From Aculops lycopersici (Eukaryota > Arthropoda > Arachnida > Trombidiformes > Eriophyidae), in assembly GCA_015350385.1 (NCBI GenBank), contig WNKI01000004.1:2705187-2769186 (forward strand): DNA of 64,000 nt, given 5' to 3'. The notes under the pieces are model-generated. The model was not told where the DNA came from. It saw only the letters and a program-made list of their open reading frames with translations, and made no database searches. This document shows, piece by piece, positions 1 to 11,556 of this stretch. Position 1 is the stretch's first letter. Each line of letters starts with the position of its first letter. The position numbers and the translations under genes were made by a program.

Positions 1-2952
1 AGCTAACTAAACTTAGTCAACCAGCTAACAAACAGACTAACTGACTAACTGCCGCTAAAAGTTCCAACTAAAAGCAAATACAAAGACCTCCACTACGAGA
101 TGCACAGAGGAGATGATAGATGGGCGCGCCGTTTATCTAAAATCCATAGGATAGGCGGAAGAGAAGACGACACAGTTGATGTCGGCGGCGTTCTCGACGA
201 TCGATTAGCGCGGACGTAGATTGTCTCCACTTCCTAGATACCTGGTGATGGAATATAAATGTAATCCAACTTGTTGCTCGGGGGAGATTATAACACTTAC
301 ACTAGCTTCCTGAGATTTGCGAGTCTGGTGGTCAAGCGGCGGTAGCAATAGCAGCAAGAGTATAAGTGTATTTGAGGGTCAAGCAAAGCGAACTTGAGCC
401 TTAAGGCTTGAATAGCAACTTAGTCGAGAGTTTGACTTGACAGAACCTGAAAAGCGGCGACCAACGAGAGCAAACAAGAGCAACGTTGTTAGTGGAGGTG
501 GTGCTGCTGCTGAAACCGTTGCCATTGCTGCTTATACTGCCATAATAATGGATGCTCACGCTAGGTGACTCGTTCGAGAGCTCGCCAAGTAGACGATGAG
601 ACTTGAGATGTAGTTGCAACTGGAGTGGTAGTTATAGCTTCAGCTTAGGCTCAATGGCGACTAACCTCTATCTCGAATCCTTATGCTGGCTATCTTGCCA
701 GATTGTCGTTACCGTTGCTTTTGCCGCCTGAAGCACGAATTGAGCGATGTGAATGAGTGAATGAAACAGCGACCGACTGAATGAATGAATGGATGAATGA
801 CTGACACTCCTTCGCTAAGTCGAGTGACCGTCGCCAAGGATAAAGACGACGACGACTGCTGAGTCACCTGTTGCTCGGCAGAGCTGAGCAGCAAGATGAG
901 TCTTTCGAGTAAAGCTAACCTGTTGTCCGTTGGTCGGCCGGTTAGCTGTTAGATTGGTCAGTAGGGGTTAGCCAATTGACAACCTGTGCCCGGTAAGCTC
1001 GATCGAGTTTTGAGACTTTTGATGGACTGCTAATGTGATTTTGCCATTTCACTTTCTACGTGAGTTTGCCTTCGCTTAATTAGATGATTGTTTAATTATC
1101 ATAATATAAACTGAATCTGAATCAAATTTTTATGGTAAAATTTGATGTCAATGCAGAGGATGATCTGCTATTCACTGTCCCCATTCAATCATCAGCTAAC
1201 TTGGCTTGTATTACTTGGCCTTCTTTCTCCTGTACGTATTATAATAAGTCGCTTTCCGTTCGTCGATTACACGCAAAATTAAAACGTGCACTAACCAAAT
1301 CGAATCGCTAGCTAGTTGTCCTCTTTGGCTTGAAGTAAAAACCTTCTGATTGACCGGATGAGAGAAACAACGACCCGGCAAAAGTAACCGGCTAGTTGCG
1401 TGTAAAAACGAGACCACAAATACAGGGGATTCAGATTAACCAACCAGCGACCGCATTTATTGTTGTGTTAATCTATGGGCTTGGCCCAGCAGCTAGCGTC
1501 CAATGGAAAAGTTGATCCTCTCTTGCTCATTTGATACTTTTGTCCCAAAGGCCAACATTCGCTTGCAACAACTTGGCATCACTAGCGCGCGCTCCAGCAG
1601 TCGGCTCTCACGCTACTGGAGTCGCTACACTAACCAACTCGGAAATCGTTCCCCCTGTAGAGAGTTTTCCCTCCTACTTGCGCCGCTTTCGCCCCGCTGC
1701 TAGCTTGCCAAACTGGTCAGTGGTGGTTGCGGCGGCTACGACGATGCTCACTCTCTCGCTCGACACATACAGAAATCTAACGAACAACATGCGCGCTGGA
1801 CGATAAGCTGGCCAGGTGAAAATGCACCGGGTGCAGGTCGATCAACAAGTTGTTGCCGTCTTCGTCTTCTCTACAATCATCAGCAGCGGCGATGATACAC
1901 AAGTTACAGTCTAGTTGCTCTCCTTCTTAGTCAACTTCCTTTACTAGCTAACTTGCCAGTGGAGTTGACTGGCCACTCGCTCGCTTCCTAAATTCGTGCC
2001 GCCACCGTCGCCGCTGCTTTTGATCGTCGTCATCGTCACCAACCAAAGTCGCAAATCAAGTTCCAGAGATTGTTTGCTGGCTCGGCCCACCTGCCGTTGC
2101 TGTCTTCTTCCTCCTCCTCCTCCTTGTCGCAGCAGCTTCCCATCTAAAACTTTCCCCCGTCCCTTCCTCCCTCCCTCTCTCTCTCTCTCTCTCATTCGCT
2201 CTCCTTTCAGCTCGTACGGCCCAGACATCGTGCACTGCTAATGAGCTTGCAGGCATAAGGTAGGTGGGGAGGTAGCTAGCCAGAAAGCAAACGAGAGTAC
2301 CAGAAGACGTCGCTCGAGGAGACGACAACAGCGGCAGCGGCAACGTCTCCTCCCGGCCAACGAGTACGTCCGTTTATTTACTGATGGCGGACCAAAGTGG
2401 TCAGCGGCGACGGTGGTTGCAAGCAGGTGAAGGAGTGAGTGATATTGGTGTGTCATGAGTCCCGCTCTACGCAGTTAACGGTTGACACAAGCTAGCAAGC
2501 TTGATAATCGCATACATTTACGCAAACTTACACTTGTTAGTCTGATAACTATTGAGCATGAAGTAAGGCGAGATAGATAGTTGGTATCTGTTTGATGATC
2601 ACACCCTCTGATCAGCTTCCATCAAGCAGTTGAGCGAATGAAAGAGAAAAGCACGACCATCCATCTCGAAAAACGTTTGACCAGCTAGCTATTGAATGAG
2701 CTTAGATGAGGCGAAGTGAGGTGAGTAAACAGTATAACAAGGCAAAGTTGAGAGACCAACCACTACAAAACTCCTCGACGATTGCCAACCGAGAGGAGTG
2801 ATCAGTTGGAATTGGAGGTGAATCGAACGCGATTCGAGAAGTTTGTTTTGAGAAAACGACGACGAAGTAGGAAACAGCAACAAGTGATTGAAACCAAAAG
2901 TGTAACAAGCAAGACTTAACGACAAGATTCCAAGCAACAGCACCAATTCAAC
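1..2952. other. Intergenic, no gene seen
   Basis: All open frames here are short, mostly without a plausible start, and biased to Ser/Leu/Arg as expected from chance translation. The stretch holds short tandem words (for example GAATGAATGAATGGATGAATGA near 778-800) and a CT run at 2175-2192. Its last 150 bases or so are probably the 5' leader of the gene starting at 2953. A TCAGTT initiator-like word lies near 2801, without a TATA box about 30 bases upstream. Confidence 0.6.
2175..2192. repeat. (CT)n microsatellite
   Basis: Uninterrupted CT dinucleotide run inside a longer pyrimidine-rich tract on the + strand. No coding signal was seen here. Confidence 0.8.
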
Positions 2953-4947
2953 ATGAAGGTAAGTGGAAGTGAAAGTCGAGCTACGTTTTGAATGAACCTT
3001 GATTTAGTGACAAGATACACCAATGAGCCTAAACCTCAAATAAACTTGATGAACTAACTAAACTCATTCTATGCCAAAATAAACCAAATAAAACAGTCCG
3101 CTTTAATTGTGGCAGCAGTTGGCCTCCTGGTCGGCGCTTGCCAACTAGTCCAATCGTCCGACTCCTACGGCGGTGGTGGTGGTGGCGGCTACGGCGGTGA
3201 GTCCGCCGGGGCCTATGGTGGTGGCGGATATGGAGCCGGTGGCGGCGAGAGGCCGCGCGTTAACCTAGGTATCTCTCTCAAAGTGCCAGCAATGAAGATC
3301 AACTTGGGTAGAATGAACATGCCAAAAATCTCAATTCGTGCCAAAATAAAGCAGTCACATGGACCTAAAGTGATCAACGTGCCAGAGATGCACATCGACA
3401 CCAACTCTAAGATTCCAGGACCTCAGGGCGCCCAAGCCGCCGGCCATGGTCACGGCGATGGTGGATACGGAAGCGGCGGCTCAAGCTATGGTGGCTCATC
3501 AGGTGGTTCCTCGTACGGTGGATCCTCAGGTGAATCGGCAGGTGGTTACGGTGGCTCCTCGACCGGCGGATACGGTGCTGGAAGCTCCGGATACGGAAAC
3601 TCAGGTGCCGCTAGCTATGGCGGAGGCTCAAGCTCAGGCGGGTATTCCGAGGGATCGGCATCAAGCGGCTACGAGGCTGCGCCAGCTTATGGTGGGCCCG
3701 CAAGCACCTCCTCGGGATACGAGATGACCAACGGCGGAAGTGGTGGCTACGGCATGGAGGCTCCAGCCTCATCTGGTGGCTACGGCGGTGCCAGCTCATC
3801 GTACGGCCAGGGTGGCTCTTCGTACGGTTCTGGTGCCTCATCAAGCTCATACGGCGCCTCGGCTCCAGCTATGCCAAGCTACGAGGCTCCAGCCTCAGGT
3901 GGTTACGGGGCCGGCGCTGCCATGCCCAGCTACGAGTCCTCTGGTTCATCGTATACACCATCGCACTACGAGGCACCGAGACAACAGTCGTCGTACGGTC
4001 AGGGTGCCGCTAGTGGCGGTGCCGGTTACGGAGCTTCGGCTGGCCAGGGTGCTGGAGGATACGGTTCTGGCTCGGGAGCCGGGAGTTATGGAGCTGCATC
4101 AGCAATGGGCGGCTACGGAGGCTCTTCAGCAGGTGGCTACGGCTCGTCTGCTTCGGCTCGTCCAGCTATGACTCATGGAACTCGCAGCTCGTACGGAAGC
4201 TCGCCGAGCGGATATGGATCGGGATCTAGCTCCAGTTACGGAGCTTCATCCTCTTCAAGCCCATACCCAGCGCGCTCTTATGCACCACAAGCCAGCGCTG
4301 GCTCAGCACCAGCTCCACGCGGCCCGACGTCTTTCGGATACTCAAAGGGCTCATCTAGTCCAACCGGCTACTCATCTGGCGGAGGCTCGTACGGTAACTC
4401 CGGAAGTGTCGGATACTCAGCTGGAGCCGCTTCAGCTCCATCATCAAGCTACTCAGCGCCAGCTAGTCGTCCATCCTATGGCGCCAGCTCAAGCGGAGGT
4501 TCGTCATACTCATCAAGCTCGTCGTCGTCATACGGAGGCAGCGAGCCATTTGGCTACCAGCCACTCGAGCCAGGACACAGTGTTATCTCTGCCAGCAATG
4601 ACAACTACGACGGCCTAACCCAATTGTCAGTTGCATCACTCCCACCTAAAGACGCACCAAAACATTACGGAGGTTCATCGTATGGATCTTCAGCTCCATC
4701 GTATGGTGGAGGAAACAGCGGCTACCATGCCGCCGCGCCAGCCTCGGCCGGATACGGAAGCGAACCATCCTCGGGCTACTCGGCACCACAGCAGTCAAGC
4801 TACCAGCCATCGTACTCTCAAGCTAGTCAACCACAATACGACGATGGAGTTGGCCAAGGTTACGCTGTTGACCAAGGAAACTACGGAGCTCGTAACGGTG
4901 CCCCATCCATGAAGAGTGATGGTAGATACGCGGTTGAGGCCTACTAA
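2953..4947 (+). CDS. Secreted Gly/Ser/Tyr-rich structural protein (cuticle- or silk-like), two exons
   Basis: The model joins ATG AAG at 2953-2958 to an exon at 3097-4947 through a phase-0 intron of 138 bases with GTAAGT donor and a CAG acceptor, giving about 618 residues. The join supplies a normal start and a signal peptide (MKSALIVAAVGLLVGACQ); the downstream exon alone has no good ATG. Residues about 54-110 form the only non-repetitive basic block (PRVNLGISLKVPAMKINLG and following). Nearly all the rest is GYGGSS, SSYG and APASGGYG repeats, with a second non-repeat block (EPFGYQPLEPGHSVISASND) near the C-terminus. Low-complexity Gly/Tyr/Ser proteins with signal peptides are typical of arthropod cuticle, adhesive or silk-like secretions; which of these applies cannot be told from sequence. 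AATAAA follows at 5014-5019. It is tail-to-tail with POLE2. Confidence 0.85.
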
Positions 4948-5013
4948 TAAGGAAAGTAGGTATGGAGAAATAGATAGATATAATATTTAGTTCAAGTAAG
5001 TGACACCCTTTAT

Positions 5014-5019
5014 AATAAA
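5014..5019 (+). terminator. AATAAA polyadenylation signal
   Basis: Canonical AATAAA 67 bases after the stop of the Gly/Tyr-rich gene. It lies within 30 bases of the opposite-strand signal for POLE2, so the two mRNA 3' ends probably overlap. Confidence 0.6.
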
Positions 5020-5038
5020 TCTCTTATCAAAAGTATTA

Positions 5039-5044
5039 TTTATT
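5039..5044 (-). terminator. AATAAA polyadenylation signal (minus)
   Basis: TTTATT on the + strand, i.e. AATAAA on the minus strand, 45 bases beyond the POLE2 stop. Confidence 0.55.
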
Positions 5045-5088
5045 TTCTCTGTATCTCTAATACAAAATGAGACGCAGAGAAAGCAAAC

Positions 5089-6690
5089 TTAAGTTGGAAT
5101 TGACGCTTGATCCTGATTACTGACAACTACCACATCGTTTTCGGTATTGTCGTCCTCTATCGTTTCTACTTCTTGAATTTCATCTAAAGCATTGCTAGAT
5201 ACTTGCGAGTCATCAATCTCACCTGAGGTCAAGTAGTAGACTTTGAATTGATTATAAGATCTAGAGAAGGAGGGTAAAGTTGCAAATGTAGTGTCGCTCT
5301 CGCGTGACGAGTTGTAATCGTAACGATTTCCTAATGCTTCAGTGTCAGCTAGAATCAACAAGTCCGGTCTATGCCACAGATTCATTGAACTGTGATAGTT
5401 TTTTGATATGCCAGCTAAAAAGTGACCATTTGACAAGATAATTTGCTTTGCGATATCAAGTGCTTCCTCTCGATGGTCGCTGAGATCATAAATCAAATTC
5501 TTGCGCAACTCTTTCAGGTAGGAATGTGATACTAAGGATATAAGCCGATCTCCCAGGTAAATGTGAGCTGGATTGGTTGCGAGGTGAGTGTTGAGAAAGC
5601 CTGACGTGTGTAACAAATTTAGCGGTAGCAGTTCTTTAGTGAGGGGTGGTCTTGGTAATGTGTTTATGTTGTTACTGTTGCTCGTCTTGTTTAAATCAGC
5701 AAAGAGTGACAGTGGATCTCTAAGTCCTGGTATAAAGATAAAATTACATTCCTTTAGGTTCCCATAGCTTTTTATAATCTTGAACAATTTCTTCATATGA
5801 GATCTAAATTTTGTTGGATCACAGGGTTCTCGAGTAAAGTCACCGATCATGATGAATGCAAGAGGTGGATCTTCGAGCGAGTTGTAGCCTGTAAATAAAG
5901 TATCAAGCGCATCGCAAATATCCTGCTCGTCTAAATACAAATCTCTCAATAAAACAACCAACTTTTCATCGGTGCAAGCCAATGATTTATCCTGAATCGG
6001 GTCTAATAGTATGGGTGGCAGTCCAATGTTAGCGGCATACAAAATGTCGTCTGGGTTCACATAAACACCCTCGACTATCATTATACAATTCGTGTATGCA
6101 AGTCTGTTTCTGAAAGAAGTCTCAGGTGTAATACGAACTGGTACTCGTCCAGTGCTGTCAATAAGTGTGTAGCCGTCAATCTTTGATATATCCTTTACAA
6201 GCAACCCAAAGCAAATACACCGAATCGAGGGTTGAGTCGATGCTGTTAATGTAGAAAGTTTTGTTAGCTGAAAGTCCCCAGAGAATATGGGTAAAGAGCT
6301 GAGTTTCTTATGCAAAAAGTTATAATGTATATTAAAATCATTCCCCAATTGACTATTTGTATCCGACTTGTGATGTTGGACATTCTTGATGGTAACACTC
6401 AGAGTGTTTGGTATCTGGGTCTCTAGATTTGCATCACCAGCCACTCGGCCAGAATTACTCAACTTCTGTATTGCTTGATGGGCTATATCTGGATCAATAA
6501 TCGATGAGCAGGCGGCCACATCGCTGGTTATGGTTCGATTGAGTTTAAAGATGAAGTCCTCCATTGACTCATACTTGGTGGAGCTTGAATAATGATCTTC
6601 CAATATAACTAAAGCTTCTCGGCACGCGCTGTAGCCATGCAATTTTAGCATTCTAGAGAGCTCAGCTCGACCTTGTCCCTGGTGGTCCAT
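5089..6690 (-). CDS. POLE2: DNA polymerase epsilon subunit 2 (B subunit)
   Basis: This is a single 533-residue open frame, about the usual length for POLE2 (roughly 525-530). Along the protein are an N-terminal helical domain, an OB-fold region (ISKIDGYTLIDSTGRVPVRI) and the calcineurin-like phosphoesterase fold of B-family polymerase subunits. That fold contains the family block PPLAFIMIGDFTREP, followed by FIFIPGLRDP. In this family the phosphoesterase is catalytically inactive and serves as a scaffold joining the catalytic subunit to the replisome at nuclear leading-strand forks. The extreme C-terminus (TIEDDNTENDVVVVSNQDQ) is a short acidic tail. No intron is needed, which is unusual for animal POLE2. 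The start at 6690 gives a sensible N-terminus and is followed upstream by stops. It is convergent with the Gly/Tyr-rich gene and divergent from the candidate at 6996. Confidence 0.93.
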   Translation of the reverse strand: MDHQGQGRAELSRMLKLHGYSACREALVILEDHYSSSTKYESMEDFIFKLNRTITSDVAACSSIIDPDIAHQAIQKLSNSGRVAGDANLETQIPNTLSVTIKNVQHHKSDTNSQLGNDFNIHYNFLHKKLSSLPIFSGDFQLTKLSTLTASTQPSIRCICFGLLVKDISKIDGYTLIDSTGRVPVRITPETSFRNRLAYTNCIMIVEGVYVNPDDILYAANIGLPPILLDPIQDKSLACTDEKLVVLLRDLYLDEQDICDALDTLFTGYNSLEDPPLAFIMIGDFTREPCDPTKFRSHMKKLFKIIKSYGNLKECNFIFIPGLRDPLSLFADLNKTSNSNNINTLPRPPLTKELLPLNLLHTSGFLNTHLATNPAHIYLGDRLISLVSHSYLKELRKNLIYDLSDHREEALDIAKQIILSNGHFLAGISKNYHSSMNLWHRPDLLILADTEALGNRYDYNSSRESDTTFATLPSFSRSYNQFKVYYLTSGEIDDSQVSSNALDEIQEVETIEDDNTENDVVVVSNQDQASIPT

Positions 6691-6950
6691 TTAGATTCTA
6701 GTTGGATTCGATTTTTATTCAATAAGGTAATTAAAATCTGGAATTTCAGAACCACGTGGATCTGAAGCTAGAAGCAGCTATTTTGAGGTTTGTGTCAAAA
6801 GTTTGATTCAAAACTGATGTTCTCGGCGTGAGCTGGTGTTCTGGACAGCGATGCAACCGCCACCTGGATTCTGTGACGCCGTTGTTGTGCGACGCGCAAC
6901 TACGGAACGCCCATTTCGTCCGTGTCGCCCTTCGGGACAATCCGAACAGC

Positions 6951-6957
6951 TATATAA
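6951..6957 (+). promoter_or_regulatory. TATA-like box TATATAA
   Basis: TATATAA sits 45 bases before the candidate start at 6996, in the short region between divergent POLE2 and the Ser-rich candidate. A start site near 6980 would leave a very short leader. It is supported only by position and sequence. Confidence 0.3.
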
Positions 6958-6995
6958 CCAATTTTTAATCAATTTTTAGGATAAAAATTGAGGGC

Positions 6996-7675
6996 ATGAT
7001 CTTTATAGGTATATGACAAAGTGATAGAACACTCGGTTATTTACTAAATTTGAAGGCACAAATCCGACAATACGGCCAGTGAGGATTCAGGATACAAACT
7101 AAAGGAGTCATCTAGCGAGAGGAGCAAGGAAGAGTTAGCAGGTAGGAACAATGCCGAGGGTGGAGGAGACAGGACCCAGTCGAGTAAGAGAAAAGGTTAT
7201 CGTAGTAACACTGAGTCCAACAACCATAGTTCGGCGGCCAGAAATTTGACAGATGAATTTCTTTCATCATCTAGTAACTCTTCATCAGTTGGTAGTTCCA
7301 CAACCTCCGACCAGCAACCAGCCTCAACAAGTCCTTCATCAGAATCGGAATCTTTTGCATCAAACTCGACAATTATCGCTGAGCAGCAGCCAACGTATCA
7401 AAGACGAGCCGGCAGTAGACCAGATCACAAAGATAATAGACCAACAACACCAAGCACTTCAGTTTCCAAACAGGAGAGGATCTCGAGAAACAATAGTTCC
7501 AAATCAACTGCCAATGATAGATCTGACGGTCACCAGACTGGAGTTACAACTAACAGTGGTAAGCGCTCGCATGAAAGCAATACAATCCGAGTCAAAAACA
7601 GCCACTGGACAGTCGAATCAACATGCTAATAGCAAGAAACCGTTCAAAGGCTACTATCCAGAATCTTACCTTTAG
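6996..7675 (+). CDS. Ser/Asn-rich hypothetical protein, three-exon model
   Basis: The reading frame is open from about 7054 to 7629 with coding-like low-complexity composition (Ser, Asn, Arg, Lys) but no ATG. A spliced model repairs both ends: ATG at 6996 in a 13-base first exon, intron 7009-7090, exon 7091-7558, a 43-base intron 7559-7601 (GTAAGC donor, AACAG acceptor), and a last exon 7602-7675 ending KKPFKGYYPESYL. The total is 184 residues, in frame throughout. I recognise no domain; the product would be a disordered, basic, Ser-rich protein with an aromatic C-terminal tail. The 43-base intron is short. Without it the frame ends at 7629 instead. The exon body is better supported than either boundary. 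Confidence 0.35.
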
Positions 7676-7756
7676 CTAGTTGTTTTCCGGTTTCGCTAAT
7701 CGACTCATTGGCAAACCGTTAATTTTTTGATGTGTTAAAAGTGAGCTAGACAGTTC

Positions 7757-7981
7757 ATGTTCCCTAATGTTAGTAACAGAAACAGAAACAGAAACAGAAA
7801 CAGAAACAGCACCGACTTTCTGTCGACCAATATTGTTAAGTCAATTTCGCAAGCTGTCAAGTTAGCACAAGCCAATGGCTTAGCTAAGAAAGGGTTTTTG
7901 CATAAAACTTGTCTTATGTCGTCATCAAGTTTTCTAGTAAAATTCCCCGATGGTTCACGTCAAATCTATTGTGACAGATAG
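7757..7981 (+). CDS. Possible small ORF with Asn-Arg repeat
   Basis: This 74-residue frame starts with ATG and runs through the hexamer repeat at 7775-7809, encoding alternating Asn-Arg. It then enters a non-repetitive segment (VKSISQAVKLAQANGLAKKG) ending FPDGSRQIYCDR. The second half looks more protein-like than chance. It could be a free small gene, a 3' exon of the neighbouring candidate, or fortuitous. I recognise no family. Confidence 0.2.
   Translation: MFPNVSNRNRNRNRNRNSTDFLSTNIVKSISQAVKLAQANGLAKKGFLHKTCLMSSSSFLVKFPDGSRQIYCDR
7775..7809. repeat. (AACAGA)n hexamer microsatellite
   Basis: Nearly six perfect copies of AACAGA/GAAACA. The unit length is a multiple of three, so it stays in frame with the small ORF that spans it. 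Confidence 0.8.
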
Positions 7982-9670
7982 CCGGGCAAGGCTACTAATT
8001 TTTTCTACCGTCTTCGTCGCCTCTCATGATGTAATATTGGCGTTATTATCTCCCGTGATCGTAACTGCCTCTTGTTTTCACTTTAACTGCCACTTGTCGC
8101 TGCCATTGCTCTCATCACCGATGGATATTTGTTTGCTTTGGAGTCAATCAGGAGATTAGCTCCGATCGTGAGCAGTAAGTCGTTGTTTAATATGTCGACT
8201 AAGATGATTGCATGAAAGTTTACTACAAGTACCCTACAACAACAACAACACAACTAAAACAACAGGTGAGTTAACCTCTGCACCGAAGAGTGTCGATGCG
8301 ATCCTCAAGTCGCGAGCTTCGAGCAAGCAAGCAAGCGAGCAATCGTAAAGTGGCACCGCCTCTCCACTAAGGCCGACGAGCGAGAGTGATTACAACAAGT
8401 AGTCGACGCCCTGCCGGGACACGGATAGAAAAACGCATTTTTCTTCCTCTCCTTGCTTCTTCATGGTCATCCTCGAAGGCAATCCGCGTTACTAACGAGG
8501 ACGAGGACATCAAGTTATCTCTATCTCCCCTCTCCCTTTTGGTCGCTCATCTTTTATTGCCGCCGTTGCAATGTAAGGCGGCGCTTACCAACGATAGCGG
8601 CAAATTAGCTTGACTAGATGCGCGATCCTCATGGTCTCTACTGGTCGGTATCCGATTCGCCGGAATGGTGGTCGATGAATCTTTCATCATCCGGAAGACG
8701 ATCGTTTCATCTCACGCTGGCATCGCATTCGCTCTCTCCCCTCCTTTGACTTGCGCTACCGCATTCTGTCGGCAGTGCCGACGTCCAGCCACTTGCTGAA
8801 GCTAGGCGACTGATCACAGCCAGCTGATTCTTAGCTTACACTAAGAGGTTGTGCGGCGATGCTAACAACCGAGGATAGGTGGCACCAACAAATGGATCTT
8901 TCCAACGGGACTCGAGGAGGGGGAAACATGCACTCAATCTCGGTGGCAGCGGCAGCGAAGGCGGTAAAAATTTGGATTCTATGTGCGACCTGTTGCACGA
9001 GTTAACTTCTTCATCGTCTTAGTGAGAATGCGCGCGAGGAAAAAGAGTTGAACTGAGTTCACGATTAGAATAGGACCTGTTCGTGTTGTAACACTCAACT
9101 TGCTCACTTGACTTTGGACTCAAGTCGCCCAAATGAGCCGCCGAAAAGCTCATTCGGTCCCCAAAGCGACCAAGTCAAGTGGTTTGCACTGCAACTTGTC
9201 GTCTGGCCAACCAAAGGTATTCGTTGTCGCGTCGTCTCATCCTTGACTCAAATTCTCGCTCGCCATTCCAAGTGCCTGGGCCCTTGCAAGTGAGCTGGCA
9301 GACGTCGAGCAACAAATGGCCAGACGCTTGCCTTCCTGTTCGTTTGCTTGCTCGTTCAATCGCCAAGCGCAGCGTCATAAGCAACAACATGAGCAGCGGT
9401 AGCGGCGCCGACAGCAGAAACGGCAGCAACAAGTGCGACTTGCTCATTCTCATCTTTGCTCTTTGCCTATTGCAAGCTAGCTAGTCCACCAACAACAAGA
9501 GGGAGACAAAACAAGGCGCCTGGCCCGGGGGAAGGTACGAACGTTGGCTTTTCATTTGCTCGTTTGCTTCTTGCAGGTTGCCGTCGTTTCCTCGGAAGCT
9601 CGACAGCTGGCGATGTGAACTGCAAATTTCTGTAGCTCGGCTCGAACCGGCCGAAATATTTTACTTTGAC

Positions 9671-9694
9671 AGCTCAGCTCGAAAGAGCTGAGCT
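9671..9694. other. Perfect 10-bp hairpin with GAAA loop
   Basis: Arms AGCTCAGCTC and GAGCTGAGCT are exact reverse complements separated by GAAA, a GNRA-type tetraloop if transcribed. It lies in non-coding DNA rich in related GAGCTGAGCT words. Confidence 0.75.
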
Positions 9695-10361
9695 ATCGAT
9701 CGACTCTAAGGAAGCCGAGCTTTCTTAGCAGCGAGCAAAAAGGAGAAATTTGAAGCGAAAAAATGATTAAAAGGTCCACAAAATCTTTATTTCATTCATT
9801 TGTTTGGTGAAAAAAGTCTACAAATAGCCCGAGTGAGCTCTCAAAAATTTATAGCCGAGCCACCAAATACCGATCTAACAAAATGTGGTAGCTCAGCTCA
9901 GCTCACATCCTTATTGGCAAGGCGTCTATTAGCGCGACTCGAAGGCGAGACTGGGAAGTTTGGTTTGGCTAGCCGCTCGCTTGCCTCTTTTTGCTTGCCG
10001 ACACACAAACACACAAGTGTCAGCTGACGCAAAGCGGTGGCAACTCGCCCAGCCAGTCGCCACCGGCCGCGCGCTAGCCATTTGGTTGCGTTGGTTTGGT
10101 GAAGAATGCTCTTGTCTCAGTCAGTAATTTCTGCCCAACCAACAAGATGTTGTTAGAGCACAATACAATCCAATTGATTCGCGGGCTTGAGTCTGAGAAT
10201 CGTCGGGCTAGCAAGACAGCGAGCGAGCGAGTGAGAGAGGCAGTCACGAGGGGAGAGTGTGCACTTGTTGCTTGTGGGGGCTGGCCGGGCCGAGAGTTAA
10301 GTGAGCTGATTGTGGTGGTTGCTTTGGAATTAGGGGAAAAGCTTTAGAACTTTTTCTTCTC

Positions 10362-10391
10362 CAATCTAAGCAACTTGTGTTGCTTAGATTG
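10362..10391. other. Perfect 13-bp hairpin, 4-base loop
   Basis: CAATCTAAGCAAC is followed by TTGT and then its exact reverse complement GTTGCTTAGATTG. It lies in non-coding DNA about 1.2 kb upstream of the FATP start. Confidence 0.8.
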
Positions 10392-11556
10392 AACAAGTCG
10401 CTGCTGCGCACACTCACCTTCCATCCCCAATGGGCTAGCATGCGGCTTGCCATTGGAAGCTCGCCAATGGCACAAGCACAGTGCGTGCTATTGAATTGCG
10501 ACTTTGACTCAAGTCCGACTGGCTACTGCATGCAACGACGACGGCAGTTCCAGTGGAGTGTTTTTGCACAGACTGATCATGCATTTTCTCAACAGGCGAC
10601 GGCGCTGAAGCGAGACCGAGACCACTTGTTGAGCAACCTTCAAAAGTTTGTTAGCTTATCATCTAGTAAGGATCAAGGAGAACACACTCGCACTCCAACA
10701 CACACACACATTGAAGACAGCGCAAAACACTCGCTCTCTCGCCCTCTCTCTCTAAACAGGCGACTAGCTAAAGTTAGCCAGCTTGTCGTCTTTGTAGAAC
10801 CCCCAATTGGAATTGGCAGAAACCAGGGAGAAGACAGTGAAAGAGAAAGGAAAAGCTTTTCACACGCATACGCAGTCGCAGGAGGCAGGCTAGCTTGCCA
10901 AGCATCTAGCCAAGCAAGCGAGTGAGCGGCCAACTGTTGCCACTATCAGAATTAGCGGCCTACCCAACTTGCATACGGACACACAACAAGAACAACAAAG
11001 ATAGTCAGTCTCAAGTCTAATAGGCGAATCCAGATTGATTGTATTGGAATTGAATTGATTGGGTACCATCATCTTTACATGCATTAACAGCAGCAATAAC
11101 AGCGGCAGCATAAGTATTAGTAGTAGTAGTTTGTCTGGAAAATTAACAAAGTGACGATATTGTCTCTATCATTATTATGTCGATCATCTTGCACAAGCAT
11201 CAACATCAAAACTAATCATCATTAACTAATTACACAGGAACTCTATTGCAATATATTATCACATATAATATAACTTACTCAATCAGACAATATATTTATC
11301 CTCTGTGTTTATCCTCCCTATCCCTCTCTTTTATCAGGTGAAAAATTTTTAAAATATTTTCCTACTTGTAAATGGGGTACACAAAGACGTAAGCGAGAGT
11401 GACGCCTAGTGAGATTATTAGACGCCACATTGGGCGATCACTGAAACTTTTTATATTACATCAGAAACTATCAAGAACAACAAGAGTTATTAGTAACAAC
11501 CACCTGTTTATATCACCCGCTATTAGTTAATTGATCATTCATTAATTAAATCAAAA

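Larger units (their letters stand above)
7982..11556. other. Gene-poor region before FATP
   Basis: No supported gene. The longest frame (182 codons near 10377-10925) has no good ATG near its start and chance-like composition. The region contains clusters of AGCTCGGCTCGAA / GAGCTGAGCT words (about 9600-9910) that resemble another patch at 22310-22520, two perfect short hairpins (9671-9694 and 10362-10391), and an AACAG|GTGAGT donor-like site at 8261-8271. It may contain untranslated 5' exons or the promoter of the FATP gene, but none can be fixed from sequence. Confidence 0.5.

Noticed and set aside
3446..4912. Several alternate-frame and antisense ORFs inside the Gly/Tyr-rich gene
   Set aside because: By-products of the repetitive GC-rich coding sequence; only the spliced + frame has a signal peptide.
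10377..10925. 182-codon + strand frame
   Set aside because: It begins at GTG, with the first ATG about 20 codons in. Composition is repeat- and Ser/Arg-driven, it contains half of a perfect hairpin, and there is no family motif or promoter.
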